The notes beneath the pieces were generated by a model. The model did not search any database. It was given only the letters and a program-made list of their open reading frames with translations, and was not told the origin of the DNA. The position numbers were made by a program, and so were the translations under genes. From a virus: a stretch of 46,400 nucleotides of DNA. Shown here one piece after another: positions 1 through 8,785 of the stretch. Position 1 is the first letter of the stretch; the number at the start of each line of letters is the position of its first letter. The stretch covers positions 1 to 46,400 of the IMG/VR virus record IMGVR_UViG_3300005253_000064, one strand, 5' to 3'.

Positions 1-121
1 AAATCAATATTATGGGGAAATATCAGCCAGCACGCCATCCAGTATGAAGGATACGATGTTTTGTACTTAGGGTGGACAGACCGTAGGAAGGAAGTTGCTG
101 AGAATATTTATAACTTTTTTC
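1..121. repeat. Direct terminal repeat, left copy
   Basis: These bases are identical to the last 121 bases of the window (46280-46400). An exact repeat at both ends means the contig closes on itself: circular DNA or a circularly permuted virion genome. The repeat lies inside the terminase open reading frame, which continues in phase across the join. That fits assembly overlap rather than a biological terminal repeat. The unique genome is 46,279 bp. Confidence 0.95.
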
Positions 122-1596
122 AGCTATGGGACCAGGTGGATTCCTCAACAAAAGTCTCTTCTCCATATCATTTCAAAACTAAGAATGGTGGAAGATTTGA
201 CACTTATTTGATTACTTCTAAGGAAACATTAGGGAAACATAGTGTAGGGCTATTAGACCGGTTTGACAAAATAACACCGGAAGATATTAAGCAATTGGGG
301 AAAGCCTTTACAGCGGTGGTTAAGAAGAAGTATATGGCAGGGCGTACTAAAGAAAGAAAGCTGCTTATCTTTATAGACGATCCAATAGACGAGACGTTTA
401 GGAAAGAACGCCATAAGGAATTAAAGGTGGAGACTAAGTACAATAGTACTATAGCCAATATCAACGCAGAGAAGGTTATTAACTCCGGTACACGCAAATT
501 TTCAGAGGATTTCTTTTACTTCTTAGACTTGAAATACAAGAAGAAGCTAAGGAAATATCTGCGTAGAACCCACCTATGCACGCCAAACGTGGAAGAGTTA
601 GATATCTTCGCGCATATAGACTTTACTAAGCTGGATACTAAAGCACCACGCTACCATGAGTTTATGGAGTTAGTTCTTAGTAAGGCTTTAGATCATCCCT
701 GCTATAATGGATTTTTGGAAGATCATGATCCGGGTTATCTTCCCGGCGGGTCTCCAGCAGAGAATCTATTATGCCCAGAGCGCTGGAATGAACAAAAGTT
801 TAAAGATAAACGTGAAGAGATTGGTGAGTACTGGTGGCACGCTGAGTATGAAGGCAATCCACATCCTATAACGGGTGCTGTGTGGGATAAAATATTCTAC
901 GTACCTCATTGGGATGATTGGACGCACTATGACCATTCTTTTGTCAGTGTAGACAGAGCCACCACTACTAATTTAAAGAGTAGTTGGACGGGAATTAGTG
1001 TTTTTATTAGAGACGGGCGCGATGGGAGTAAGATTGTATTAAAAGACTTAACCGGGCAGTATGATTTTGAGACGTGCTTAGAAATAGTGGAAACTCAAGT
1101 AGCATGGCTGAAGGATGTATTCGCCCACGCTAAGTGCCACGTGGTAATAGAGAAGCAAGGTGGTGGAGACGATTTCATAGCCAGCGCAGAACATAGAAGG
1201 TTTAAATTCGCTAAGTATATAGTGCCATTTTCCCAAACCAGAGACAAATTAGAGAGAATTAAGGATTATCTGAGATTACCAATTAAGAAGGGAGACCAGG
1301 CTAATGGTGTACGGTTTTTGGATTCTCAACGTAATACAGAATTGGTACATGAGATTTTGGAATTTCCTTATCCCGTGAGATTAGACGCAATAGACAGTTT
1401 AGCCACTGGGATTAAAGTAAGTGAGGATTATCCACTTGGCGATCGTATAGCCCAACTGGTTGCACTTAAGGTTAAACTGGGTGAGAGGCGTGCAGAGAGT
1501 GTACGTAGAAGTAGTAAGGTTTATAACAATCCAATTCAGAATCCTAAGTTTTACAGCAGGAACCGTGGGAGTAAAAGAGAGGTGCTAAGGAATTGA
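1..1596 (+). CDS. terL: Terminase large subunit (TerL), C-terminal 531 codons of a junction-spanning gene
   Basis: DNA-packaging motor ATPase and nuclease; the 5' part is at 45923-46400. Joined in phase, the protein is 650 aa. Walker A is PRDHGKS (about residues 115-121, spanning the join) and Walker B is LLIFIDDP (about 240-247). The RNase H-like nuclease domain has acidic motifs VSVDRA (about 434), VVIEKQ (about 501) and DAIDSLA (about 581), in the usual TerL order. An internal TTG at position 61 is not the start, because reading continues upstream through Walker A. It heads the late operon, and its stop overlaps the next tiny ORF as TGATG. No small terminase was recognised nearby. Confidence 0.95.
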   Translation, partial: KSILWGNISQHAIQYEGYDVLYLGWTDRRKEVAENIYNFFQLWDQVDSSTKVSSPYHFKTKNGGRFDTYLITSKETLGKHSVGLLDRFDKITPEDIKQLGKAFTAVVKKKYMAGRTKERKLLIFIDDPIDETFRKERHKELKVETKYNSTIANINAEKVINSGTRKFSEDFFYFLDLKYKKKLRKYLRRTHLCTPNVEELDIFAHIDFTKLDTKAPRYHEFMELVLSKALDHPCYNGFLEDHDPGYLPGGSPAENLLCPERWNEQKFKDKREEIGEYWWHAEYEGNPHPITGAVWDKIFYVPHWDDWTHYDHSFVSVDRATTTNLKSSWTGISVFIRDGRDGSKIVLKDLTGQYDFETCLEIVETQVAWLKDVFAHAKCHVVIEKQGGGDDFIASAEHRRFKFAKYIVPFSQTRDKLERIKDYLRLPIKKGDQANGVRFLDSQRNTELVHEILEFPYPVRLDAIDSLATGIKVSEDYPLGDRIAQLVALKVKLGERRAESVRRSSKVYNNPIQNPKFYSRNRGSKREVLRN

Positions 1597-1667
1597 TGGC
1601 AATTGCGGAAATTGTAGGGAAATTATATTTCTATTTATCATTTGTAAAAACGGAGTGGATACGTTAA
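1596..1667 (+). CDS. Possible 23-aa coupled micropeptide
   Basis: The ATG overlaps the terL stop (TGATG) and the ORF's own TAA overlaps the next ATG (TAATG at 1665-1669), so it bridges two genes without a gap. The product is short and partly hydrophobic (contains KLYFYLSFV). There is no recognised family. It may be a real micropeptide or only a device that couples translation of the next gene to terL. Confidence 0.3.
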   Translation: MAIAEIVGKLYFYLSFVKTEWIR

Positions 1668-1861
1668 TGGTGAGAATAATTGAAGATGTAATCGCTTATG
1701 TAAGGCATTTTAAAGATAAAGGGTTCAATGTAGAGTATAAACATCCAGAGAATCCAGAATTAGTGTTAGTTCATTTAGTTCCTAATAGGGCTGATATCGT
1801 AGTAGTAGAAGCCAATCAAGAAATTTTAAACCAAATTAGAGAGGGGATTAAACATAACTGA
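1667..1861 (+). CDS. Small alpha/beta protein, 64 aa, first of a tandem pair
   Basis: Function unknown. The start chosen is the ATG at 1667 with GGAG upstream (about 1652-1655), rather than the GTG at 1655. The predicted order is helix (IIEDVIAYVRHFKD), beta strands, then a helix (ILNQIREGIKH). The following gene shows the same layout and spacing, with an IIE/LIE beginning and a helix of type ILxxIxxxI near the end, so the two look like an old tandem duplication. The position between terL and portal would suit a packaging accessory or a small-terminase substitute, but nothing in the sequence shows this. Confidence 0.6.
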   Translation: MVRIIEDVIAYVRHFKDKGFNVEYKHPENPELVLVHLVPNRADIVVVEANQEILNQIREGIKHN

Positions 1862-2057
1862 TTTAAGCTGTTATGTTAAAGGTGCTAAGCTAATTGAGGT
1901 AATCAAGGGTTTGGTGGCGGAGGGTACTAAGATCATCTACAAATACCATGATTATGGGCGTTTGAAGGTTTACTCAATTCGCAAAAAGGAATTAATTATT
2001 AATGGACCAGGTGTAATTTTAGAAGAAATCAAACGGAGTGTGGAGAATGGAAGCTGA
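1854..2057 (+). CDS. Small alpha/beta protein, 67 aa, AUA start, second of the pair
   Basis: The open frame (stop at 1827-1829) has no ATG, GTG or TTG before a TTG at 1911, which would remove the first helix. ATA at 1854 follows a GAGGGG stretch by seven bases and overlaps the previous gene's stop, so it is the best start. The product begins (M)TDLSCYVKGAK and resembles its upstream neighbour: an N-terminal LIEVIKGLV helix, KIIYKY and LKVYSI strands, and a C-terminal ILEEIKRSV helix. Function unknown. The reading frame is likely real; the initiation codon is inferred. Confidence 0.55.
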   Translation: MTDLSCYVKGAKLIEVIKGLVAEGTKIIYKYHDYGRLKVYSIRKKELIINGPGVILEEIKRSVENGS

Positions 2058-2220
2058 AACAACAGTAAAACATTATAATTGTCTGGAATGTGACCATTAT
2101 AAAGATAATGGCTGGTCTTGCCCATTTACCGTTTGTATTTATCCAACTATGACCGTTTATGCTTTTAAGCCAACTATAGTTAAACACACATCAAATTCGG
2201 TGGTGGTATCTCTTGACTGA
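2047..2220 (+). CDS. Small zinc-binding protein, 57 aa
   Basis: The ATG at 2047 follows GGAGTGGAGA and was preferred to the GTG at 2038. The N-terminal half carries CLECDHY, WSC and VCIYP, a four-cysteine knuckle of type C-x2-C-x9-C-x4-C. The next ORF repeats this pattern (CKNCDFW, FC, LCIDDP), so the two form a tandem paralogous pair. No enzyme motif is present. It overlaps the preceding gene by 11 bases, as expected of coupled genes. Confidence 0.65.
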   Translation: MEAETTVKHYNCLECDHYKDNGWSCPFTVCIYPTMTVYAFKPTIVKHTSNSVVVSLD

Positions 2221-2314
2221 GTGTAAAAATTGCGATTTTTGGAGTTTTTGCACTTTATATTTATGTATAGACGATCCAGAAGAAACAGAGGAAGAGGCGT
2301 GTTATCTTGGCTGA
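2213..2314 (+). CDS. Tiny Cys-rich protein, 33 aa, TTG start
   Basis: The TTG start lies inside the end of the previous gene and the TGA lies inside the start of the portal gene, so the ORF fills the gap exactly. It keeps the C-x2-C-D, aromatic, C, C-I spacing of the gene before it (CKNCDFWSFC then LCIDDP) followed by an acidic tail. This is probably a truncated or minimal copy of the same zinc knuckle. It is below the size usually annotated. Confidence 0.45.
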   Translation: MTECKNCDFWSFCTLYLCIDDPEETEEEACYLG

Positions 2315-3893
2315 GGATACAGAAAAATTGCCACCGCCTTCAGCGGTATTTGTAATGGATTTTAAGAAATCAACTCAAGTAAAAACTCCACCAAAAAGCA
2401 CTGCAACCGAAGTTCGCACGCCATCAGCACTTAAACAAGGTGTAGCTTATCATTTGGTAAAATCAATGGAACACCGGAAATTTGTTAAACGTACTGATTT
2501 TGTACCTTATTACAAACCTTCGGATGATATTTATGGTTCCTCTACGGGTTTAGATGAGAGACCTTCGCTGGAAGACCTTTCTGCTATTACTAATACCCGT
2601 GTTGGGTGTGTGTTCTATGCTACTAATGGTGTAAGTGGAGATGCAATGCGCAACTGGCACGTTTTTGTTGATCCGGATTCTCAGAAAGAAGTTAGAAATA
2701 AAGACACGAAAGCTGCTTTAGATTTTGCATCTCTTTCTGATTTAAAAAACGCAGCACAGCAATATTTACGTTATGCTTTAGGTTATGGCACGTCTTGGTT
2801 AGTAAAGTATTGGGGAATTAAAAACGAGATTAAACACATGGAAGATCCACCAAAACTGGGTAAACCACCACGTAAATTCCGCGCTTTCTCCCCACGTTAT
2901 ATGCAACCCATTAATGTAGACAAATCAAATGAACTTAATTATGAGGAAGATGTTTGGAAATTCTCTGGTGGTGAGCTGAACTACAAATATGGTATTCACC
3001 AAGATAGAGTGGATGTTTTAACGTTATATCCAGAAGAAGGAAGCTGGCGCGGTCTTGCTATTGTAGAACCCGTTTGGATTCCTTTAATGGGTTATTTTAA
3101 TAGTTTTATTTATCTTACAAAAGGTCTACGACACTGGGGAGATGCTATTCCAGCAATGTTCACGGGTGATGGATTGCCGGAAGCAGGAGAAATTACTTCA
3201 GTATTAGATTTAATGGACGAGTACCAAATGAATTATAAATGGGCGCTTGGTAAGGATGATCGCTTAGAATTCATTCAAACTAAGATTGGCTCTGGTCTTA
3301 AAGAAGCATTTGAGATGTATAAGGAAGAACTTTCTTCCGCCTGGCGAATACCTTTAAACCAATTATTCGGGCGTTCTGTTGGTGGTGGTTTAATGGGCGC
3401 AGGTGCTTTAGTTTCAAAGGAAGATTATCTTCAAGAGATTTCCAATAAGCAAATGGCTATGACTGATAATATAAAGAAGATTTATATTGATGCCGGGTTT
3501 AAAATTGAGAGTTATGATCTTCTCTGGAATTTAGCAATCAAGAAAACTGATGAGCAACGCTTAAAAGAAGAAGGGATGGAAACACAGAATAAAATATTAA
3601 CTGAACAGTGGAGACAAGCTAAAGCGCAAACCAAATTAATTAATATGCAAGTAGAAGCAGCCGAGTGGCAATCTTTAATGCCAGAGCAAGAAGGAGGAGG
3701 AGCCGGTGAGGGTGGTGAGGGCGAGGGGAAAGGTGGTGGTGAGGGTGATGAAAACAAAGAGGAAATTGATGCTGATCAAATGGAAATTGCGGAACTAACA
3801 GATCTCCAGAAAGAAAAACGTAAACGCTTTTGGCAATCAATTCACATTGAAAATCACATTACATTTCCTTATGGAGGTGACCGGAGATACTAA
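2307..3893 (+). CDS. Portal protein (DUF1073-like), 528 aa
   Basis: Dodecameric head vertex through which DNA is packaged. Its position directly after terL and its length suit a portal. Recognisable regions are an N-terminal segment with PSDDIY (about residue 71), a central mixed domain, and the C-terminal helix-turn motif SSAWRIPLNQLFGRS (about 343) followed by a long helix and a Gly/Glu-rich acidic tail (about 455-495) of simple composition. The TTG at 2307 has GAGGAAGAGG upstream; no ATG precedes the conserved region. A second protein in this genome (43990-45423) shares PSDDIY and the IPxxQLF motif. Confidence 0.85.
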   Translation: MAEDTEKLPPPSAVFVMDFKKSTQVKTPPKSTATEVRTPSALKQGVAYHLVKSMEHRKFVKRTDFVPYYKPSDDIYGSSTGLDERPSLEDLSAITNTRVGCVFYATNGVSGDAMRNWHVFVDPDSQKEVRNKDTKAALDFASLSDLKNAAQQYLRYALGYGTSWLVKYWGIKNEIKHMEDPPKLGKPPRKFRAFSPRYMQPINVDKSNELNYEEDVWKFSGGELNYKYGIHQDRVDVLTLYPEEGSWRGLAIVEPVWIPLMGYFNSFIYLTKGLRHWGDAIPAMFTGDGLPEAGEITSVLDLMDEYQMNYKWALGKDDRLEFIQTKIGSGLKEAFEMYKEELSSAWRIPLNQLFGRSVGGGLMGAGALVSKEDYLQEISNKQMAMTDNIKKIYIDAGFKIESYDLLWNLAIKKTDEQRLKEEGMETQNKILTEQWRQAKAQTKLINMQVEAAEWQSLMPEQEGGGAGEGGEGEGKGGGEGDENKEEIDADQMEIAELTDLQKEKRKRFWQSIHIENHITFPYGGDRRY

Positions 3894-4069
3894 GAATTAG
3901 TATAACGATTGAGGAATTAATTGACGGAATGTTTAATATCACTGATAGTAGTAGGAGAGCTGTTAAAACTAAGGAAGTAGCAATAAATATCCTAAACCTT
4001 CAATATCTGAGAGCAAAAAAATTTTTAGAAGACAATTGGCATAACGGGAATGGTGAGGTAGAAGAATAA
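3887..4069 (+). CDS. Small helical protein, 60 aa, AUA start
   Basis: The frame opens after a TGA at 3878. A perfect GGAGGTGA (3873-3880) sits six bases before ATA at 3887; the only ATG (3929) would cut off a third of the protein. The ORF overlaps the portal stop, and its own TAA overlaps the next ATG (TAATG). It begins (M)LRISITIEELIDG, then a basic helix and an acidic end (GEVEE). No family was recognised. The strong ribosome-binding site, otherwise unexplained, is the main evidence for the start. Confidence 0.6.
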   Translation: MLRISITIEELIDGMFNITDSSRRAVKTKEVAINILNLQYLRAKKFLEDNWHNGNGEVEE

Positions 4070-7000
4070 TGGCTGCCGTAGCTAAAGATAATATCGCAGA
4101 TTGCGTAAAGGAAAAAATGCATAAAATTGCGCAAGAGAAAGGTGGTAAACTCAATAAGAAACAACAAAAAGCAGCATTGGGTAAAGCTTATGGAATTTGT
4201 CGTTCTGATTCGGTTAGAATCTGTGATGGTTGTAGAAAAGAGAAGCCACTTTATTATCAGAAGCTATGTAAGGAATGCTACCAAAAGAGAGTAAAGAATT
4301 ACGTAGATAAATACGATATGGATGAGGATAAACTACGTAAGGCGCTGGCAATTCTGGAGAGGGAAACTGTTAGTATGAACTCTTTAGAGAAAGAAACTTA
4401 TTTTCGCGCCCATTTAATGCCTTATTTTGCAACTGGTATGATTAAAGCTAATAAAGAAAAATTAAAAATTCGGCAAGATGCATCAATTGGGCAGATTTTA
4501 GGTGGTGGAATTAAACAGAAATTACAAGAAAAGAAAGAAAGAAGCATTTTCTTCAAACCTTTTAGACCATTGGAAACTCTGCATGAAATCACCGAAACAG
4601 CAGGAAAGAACTCTTCTTCCAATGTTATTGGAATGGAATACTCAGACGGTATGCTAAAGGTCACATTTAATTGGGAAAAACTGGGAGAGGTAGAATATGG
4701 TTATGATGTTGGACTGGGTTTCTATGAAAGAATGGCAAAAGCACCATCAAAAGGAAAATTTGTCTGGTCCGCCTTAAGAGGAAAGTCACCTGGTTATGTT
4801 ATTGATAATCCCGCAAAAAAGACGCCTGGTGGTGTTGGTGGTTCTATTGTACCATATACCAAAATAACTAAGAGAAAGATTCAAGGAAAGGAATTCAAGA
4901 AACTCCAGAAACATTATGCTGGAATGCTGAAAGGAAAGGTTAAAGTAGTGGCTCACATGCCATTTGTAAGGAAGAAACAAAAAATTTTATCCAGAAAAAG
5001 TAAACCATTCAAAAAAGTCCCTGATGGTGATTTTGTATTAATAAAAATTTCTTCCTTATCAGATTTAGACGTAGAAGGTCATTATCGTAATATTAATGGA
5101 AAGCAGGTTTGGATTCCAAAATACTCAAGAGCTGGAGAAGCCAAGAAAGCCATAGTAGAAGGTATTAGATCCGGAAAGATTAAAAAAACACCACTTCCCA
5201 AAACCAAATCTCAATTAGCGCAAGAAAAAGCAGAAACCAAGGAGAAGGTTTCTACTCAGAGGCGTGCGCAATCTTCAGAGGAAAAAAGAAGAAGAGAGAC
5301 TGAAAAACAAGCCAGAGGTATAAAAGCGATACCCGCACCAGAGCCAAGAGAAGCAGCAATCCAAAACCTTATTGAAGAAACGGGACTTGAGAGAAAGGAA
5401 GCTGAAAAACAAATAGCGAAACGCATGGGATTAACACCAGAGCAAGCCAAAAAGAAAGCAGAAACCAAGCAACGGGAAGAAACATTTAAGGCTAAGCATA
5501 AAGAATTAGGCGCAAAATTAACAGCTTTAAATGAACTTAATAAAAAAATTCAGTCAGCACCATTGAAAAATTTATTAAAACTATTATTGAAAGGTTTTAT
5601 GCTTATGGCGACAGGGAAGGATGCAAAAGTAGTTTTAAATAAATTTAAAAACTTTTACGGTAAATTACAGAAGGAGAAGAAACTGGATCAGAATCAAAAG
5701 AAAAAGCTTCTTCTCTATATTTTTAAGATTCATAAAGAAATGGAAGCATTATCAACTTCGAAAAAAGATTTTGAATATATCAGTGCTGCGGTGGATCAAT
5801 GTGCAAAACGTAAGGTTGCACAGTCTGGTGGAAAGGGAAACTATAGGCAATATGTTGCTGAGTGTATTAGAATCATTGGAATATCCAGAAGAAGTGCTGG
5901 ATTATCAAAGCGTTCTGGTGGTACAGCAAGCGAAGTCAGGCGCGGTCAGCGTAGGGTAAGAATGCAGAGAAGAAGCACTGCAAGACGCACAGTCAGAGCA
6001 CAAAGGAGTGAGACTATGCGCCTCCATAATCAAGCAGTCCAAAGACTCAATGAATTTGAAGTCACATTTCATAGGCAATTAAACAGTAGAGATATAACCA
6101 GCGCAAAACGTACATTAAGAGTAGCAGAAGGTTTGATTGATGCTTTAAGAGGTGAAACTTCAAAAGTGTTCTGGGAAAATCAGTTTATTGAATGGCAAGA
6201 AGAAATACAAACACATTTACAATTAATACAAGAAGAACAAGAACGTAGAATAACACAGCAAATTCAAGAAAGAAGGGAAGCCAGAGAAGGTGTAAGATCC
6301 GCACGCCAGAGACGCATTGAAGAGAGAGTAAGACGTAATAGTGAAGCAATCAGTGCAAGTAGCGGTGCAAATGAATCCGAAGCAAGAAGTGCAAGTGAAG
6401 TAATACATATTCAAATACCGGAACGTGAGCCATTGACACCTGCTCAATATTCAATGTTATATGGTGGACGTGAGCCACCAGTCTATGCACTTCTAAATGC
6501 GCCAGCAGGAACACAACAAACAAGACGCGGTTATTGGACTCAAGCTGGTGTTTGGAGAAACCCAGTCTTTAGAACAGCAGAGCAGATAAGCCTCACGCGG
6601 GCTTCTGTGAGACAAGCAAGAGCCAGACGTTCTACGGGTTCAAGGATTTCCGTAAGACGTGGTGGAAGCAGAATGGGTGGTGGATCATCAACAGAATCTG
6701 CCTCTGCACGTGAAGCCAGAGCAAGAAGGCGTAGCCATCCTGGTCCTAAGATTCGGTGGAGGACAAGAATTACATTTGATGGAAGAAGCTATAATTCACT
6801 TCAAGAAATTAAAAAATCTGATTTAAGAAGGGGACAGCACCTGGAACTCAATCCTATTGCTAAAAAAGATTATGATTTTGTAAACACGGATTTTAATCCC
6901 CGAAAACCAGAGAGAGAAGGTAATCGAAGAAGAATTCAAATAAGGAAAGGAGAATCTGCGGGGAGAGCTAATTTCGATGTACGATATCACGAAAGAACTG

Positions 7001-7467
7001 GAAATTATATTTATTTAAGCATATTAAGACAAAGACCAGATTTCAGAGGACGTGGTGCTTCAAGCATTCTTAAACCCGCAATAATGTGGGCAGACAGTCA
7101 AAATCTAATAATTGGTGGATCACCCGGTCCAATTGGGAGAGACGAAGAAGTTGCGCCAGCTCACCTGACAAGAGCAGAGCAGATGACTTGGGCAGAGAAT
7201 AACTCAAGAGATTTGGACAATTTTTATAGAAAACTTGAAGGAGAACCTAACTGGGAATATGGCGGTTCTTTTGCAAGATTTCCGCATCCCGAAAGAATTG
7301 GGAGAGCAAGAAGCAGTGACTTAGTTAGATCCATTAAAATAAAATTAGATTCCAGGAGAAAATTAATTTTCTTCAAAAATCCAAAAGTAAATATCGCTGA
7401 AATAGGTGGTTATCATTTCTATTATGATCCAGAAAAGGATCTGTTTTATCAATTAGATACGGAGTGA
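4069..7467 (+). CDS. Large multidomain head-region protein with KTSC and GNAT-like domains, 1132 aa
   Basis: The size and the position between portal and protease suggest an internal head, ejection or minor capsid protein (the MuF slot), but no MuF motif is visible. Parts in order: a helical motif ending KAAGK-like AALGKAYGIC (residues 10-44); a zinc knuckle with Cys at about 52, 55, 68 and 71; a KTSC domain (about 181-236: SSSNVIGMEY ... VEYGYDV ... APSKGKF); a basic linker with GKQVWIPKY; long Arg/Glu/Lys-rich coiled coils (about 380-800, with a second Cys-x-Gln-type helix at about 585); Arg/Ser repeats; and a GNAT-like region (about 964-1075) with the acetyl-CoA loop RGRGASS and a late NNSRDLDNFY helix. 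The acetyltransferase activity is inferred. Confidence 0.7.
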   Translation: MAAVAKDNIADCVKEKMHKIAQEKGGKLNKKQQKAALGKAYGICRSDSVRICDGCRKEKPLYYQKLCKECYQKRVKNYVDKYDMDEDKLRKALAILERETVSMNSLEKETYFRAHLMPYFATGMIKANKEKLKIRQDASIGQILGGGIKQKLQEKKERSIFFKPFRPLETLHEITETAGKNSSSNVIGMEYSDGMLKVTFNWEKLGEVEYGYDVGLGFYERMAKAPSKGKFVWSALRGKSPGYVIDNPAKKTPGGVGGSIVPYTKITKRKIQGKEFKKLQKHYAGMLKGKVKVVAHMPFVRKKQKILSRKSKPFKKVPDGDFVLIKISSLSDLDVEGHYRNINGKQVWIPKYSRAGEAKKAIVEGIRSGKIKKTPLPKTKSQLAQEKAETKEKVSTQRRAQSSEEKRRRETEKQARGIKAIPAPEPREAAIQNLIEETGLERKEAEKQIAKRMGLTPEQAKKKAETKQREETFKAKHKELGAKLTALNELNKKIQSAPLKNLLKLLLKGFMLMATGKDAKVVLNKFKNFYGKLQKEKKLDQNQKKKLLLYIFKIHKEMEALSTSKKDFEYISAAVDQCAKRKVAQSGGKGNYRQYVAECIRIIGISRRSAGLSKRSGGTASEVRRGQRRVRMQRRSTARRTVRAQRSETMRLHNQAVQRLNEFEVTFHRQLNSRDITSAKRTLRVAEGLIDALRGETSKVFWENQFIEWQEEIQTHLQLIQEEQERRITQQIQERREAREGVRSARQRRIEERVRRNSEAISASSGANESEARSASEVIHIQIPEREPLTPAQYSMLYGGREPPVYALLNAPAGTQQTRRGYWTQAGVWRNPVFRTAEQISLTRASVRQARARRSTGSRISVRRGGSRMGGGSSTESASAREARARRRSHPGPKIRWRTRITFDGRSYNSLQEIKKSDLRRGQHLELNPIAKKDYDFVNTDFNPRKPEREGNRRRIQIRKGESAGRANFDVRYHERTGNYIYLSILRQRPDFRGRGASSILKPAIMWADSQNLIIGGSPGPIGRDEEVAPAHLTRAEQMTWAENNSRDLDNFYRKLEGEPNWEYGGSFARFPHPERIGRARSSDLVRSIKIKLDSRRKLIFFKNPKVNIAEIGGYHFYYDPEKDLFYQLDTE

Positions 7468-7472
7468 AAATA

Positions 7473-8783
7473 ATGGAAAGAGAAGATATAGTTAAAGCAA
7501 TAGCAGAATACCATGAAGACATGAATCTGGCTGTAGCAGAAATAGCGCTGGATTATGCAGTAAAGCGCAAAACTGAAGATATGAAATCTGGAGAAGACTC
7601 TTCAGTATATTATGGAAGAATTACACGCGCGGGACCATTTCTATATCCCGAAGGGTGGAAAAAGAAGGATTATAATAATTTGAAACCGTTGTTTCAAAAG
7701 ACAAGCCATTTACCAATATTTGGCTCAACGGGCTTAGGCTCTCATAATGAGGACAGCCCAAATACGCATTTGGTTGGATTTAGTACAGATTGGGAATATG
7801 ATGATAAAGATAAGGATATTTACGGGTATCAATATTTTTTTGATGATGTAAAGAATTTATCCGCATTAAAGAATCCCGTAGAACTTCCCGTAAGTATTAG
7901 ATTTGACGATGCAGGTCACGGTAATCAGCAAGTCTTAACTGAATTACATCATTTAGCTGTAAGCCTCAATAAACTGGAAGATGACCGTTGTGGTCTTGAA
8001 GGTGGAAAAGCTTGCACTATTTCTCCCATAGGAGATGCAACTAAAGCCTATGGAATAAGTACAGAAATCGCGGAAGGTTCGACTGCGACAGCAGAGGGCA
8101 CCGCGTCCAGTGATATTGGAACTGGCTATCAAAAATTAAAAAATGAAATCTCAGAGGCTATTGATATGACAAATGATACAACAAAAAAAATTACCAGTCC
8201 TGGTGCAGGCAAGCCAACTCCCAGCAAAAATGAAATTGGTTCTTATGTTGAGACTTGCGCTAATGGCGCTAAGACTGAAGAAGAATGCAAAATGCAACAA
8301 AAAAGAGAAGAAAGAACTGGTAAAGGGTATGACAGGGATGATGGAAAGATGGGAAAGGATTTAGAAGATCTGGACATCACCTTAGAGGATCTCACAGCTC
8401 TAATTGAAGAAAGCGATGACTTGAGAAAGGAAAATAAAGATTTGAAACTCCAGATAGAAGATAACCGCAAGGAAACTTCAGACCTGGAATCGAAAGTAAA
8501 TAGCTTAGTTAAGTGGCAAGAGCAAGCATTCGCAGTAGAAAAAGAACGCCAAGCAGAGGAACTGGAAGTGCTAAAAAAAGATTTAGTTGAGAATCATAGT
8601 ACTTGTAAAAAGTTCATTGAAAACCACAATGAATATGATTTTTTGACTGAATTTCATAAAGGGCTTCCAGTACCAGCAAGCGAAGAAGAAGATCTGGACG
8701 GGTATATTCCTACTTCCTTAGCGGATATGGGAAAAGACCTTAAAGATATTAAAGAGAAATTCAGCTACATGAGGATGAGCTAA
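7473..8783 (+). CDS. Prohead maturation protease/scaffold, DUF2213-like, 436 aa
   Basis: Assembles and then matures the capsid. The N-terminal half has the DUF2213 signature YYGRITRAGPFLYPEG (about residues 46-61), a central LPVSIRFDD stretch, and TELHHLAVSLN with the RCGLEGG loop (about 150-182). The C-terminal half is acidic with a coiled coil (about 300-390), the usual scaffold part of a protease-scaffold fusion. The ATG at 7473 follows GGAGTGA and was preferred to the GTG at 7464. Decoration and capsid genes follow directly, the standard order. Catalytic residues were not assigned. Confidence 0.75.
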   Translation: MEREDIVKAIAEYHEDMNLAVAEIALDYAVKRKTEDMKSGEDSSVYYGRITRAGPFLYPEGWKKKDYNNLKPLFQKTSHLPIFGSTGLGSHNEDSPNTHLVGFSTDWEYDDKDKDIYGYQYFFDDVKNLSALKNPVELPVSIRFDDAGHGNQQVLTELHHLAVSLNKLEDDRCGLEGGKACTISPIGDATKAYGISTEIAEGSTATAEGTASSDIGTGYQKLKNEISEAIDMTNDTTKKITSPGAGKPTPSKNEIGSYVETCANGAKTEEECKMQQKREERTGKGYDRDDGKMGKDLEDLDITLEDLTALIEESDDLRKENKDLKLQIEDNRKETSDLESKVNSLVKWQEQAFAVEKERQAEELEVLKKDLVENHSTCKKFIENHNEYDFLTEFHKGLPVPASEEEDLDGYIPTSLADMGKDLKDIKEKFSYMRMS

Positions 8784-8785
8784 CC

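Noticed and set aside
3512-3840. Two antisense ORFs opposite the portal tail (Ser/Pro- and His/Pro-rich)
   Set aside because: They mirror the Gly/Glu-rich coding strand, have no ribosome site and no coupling.
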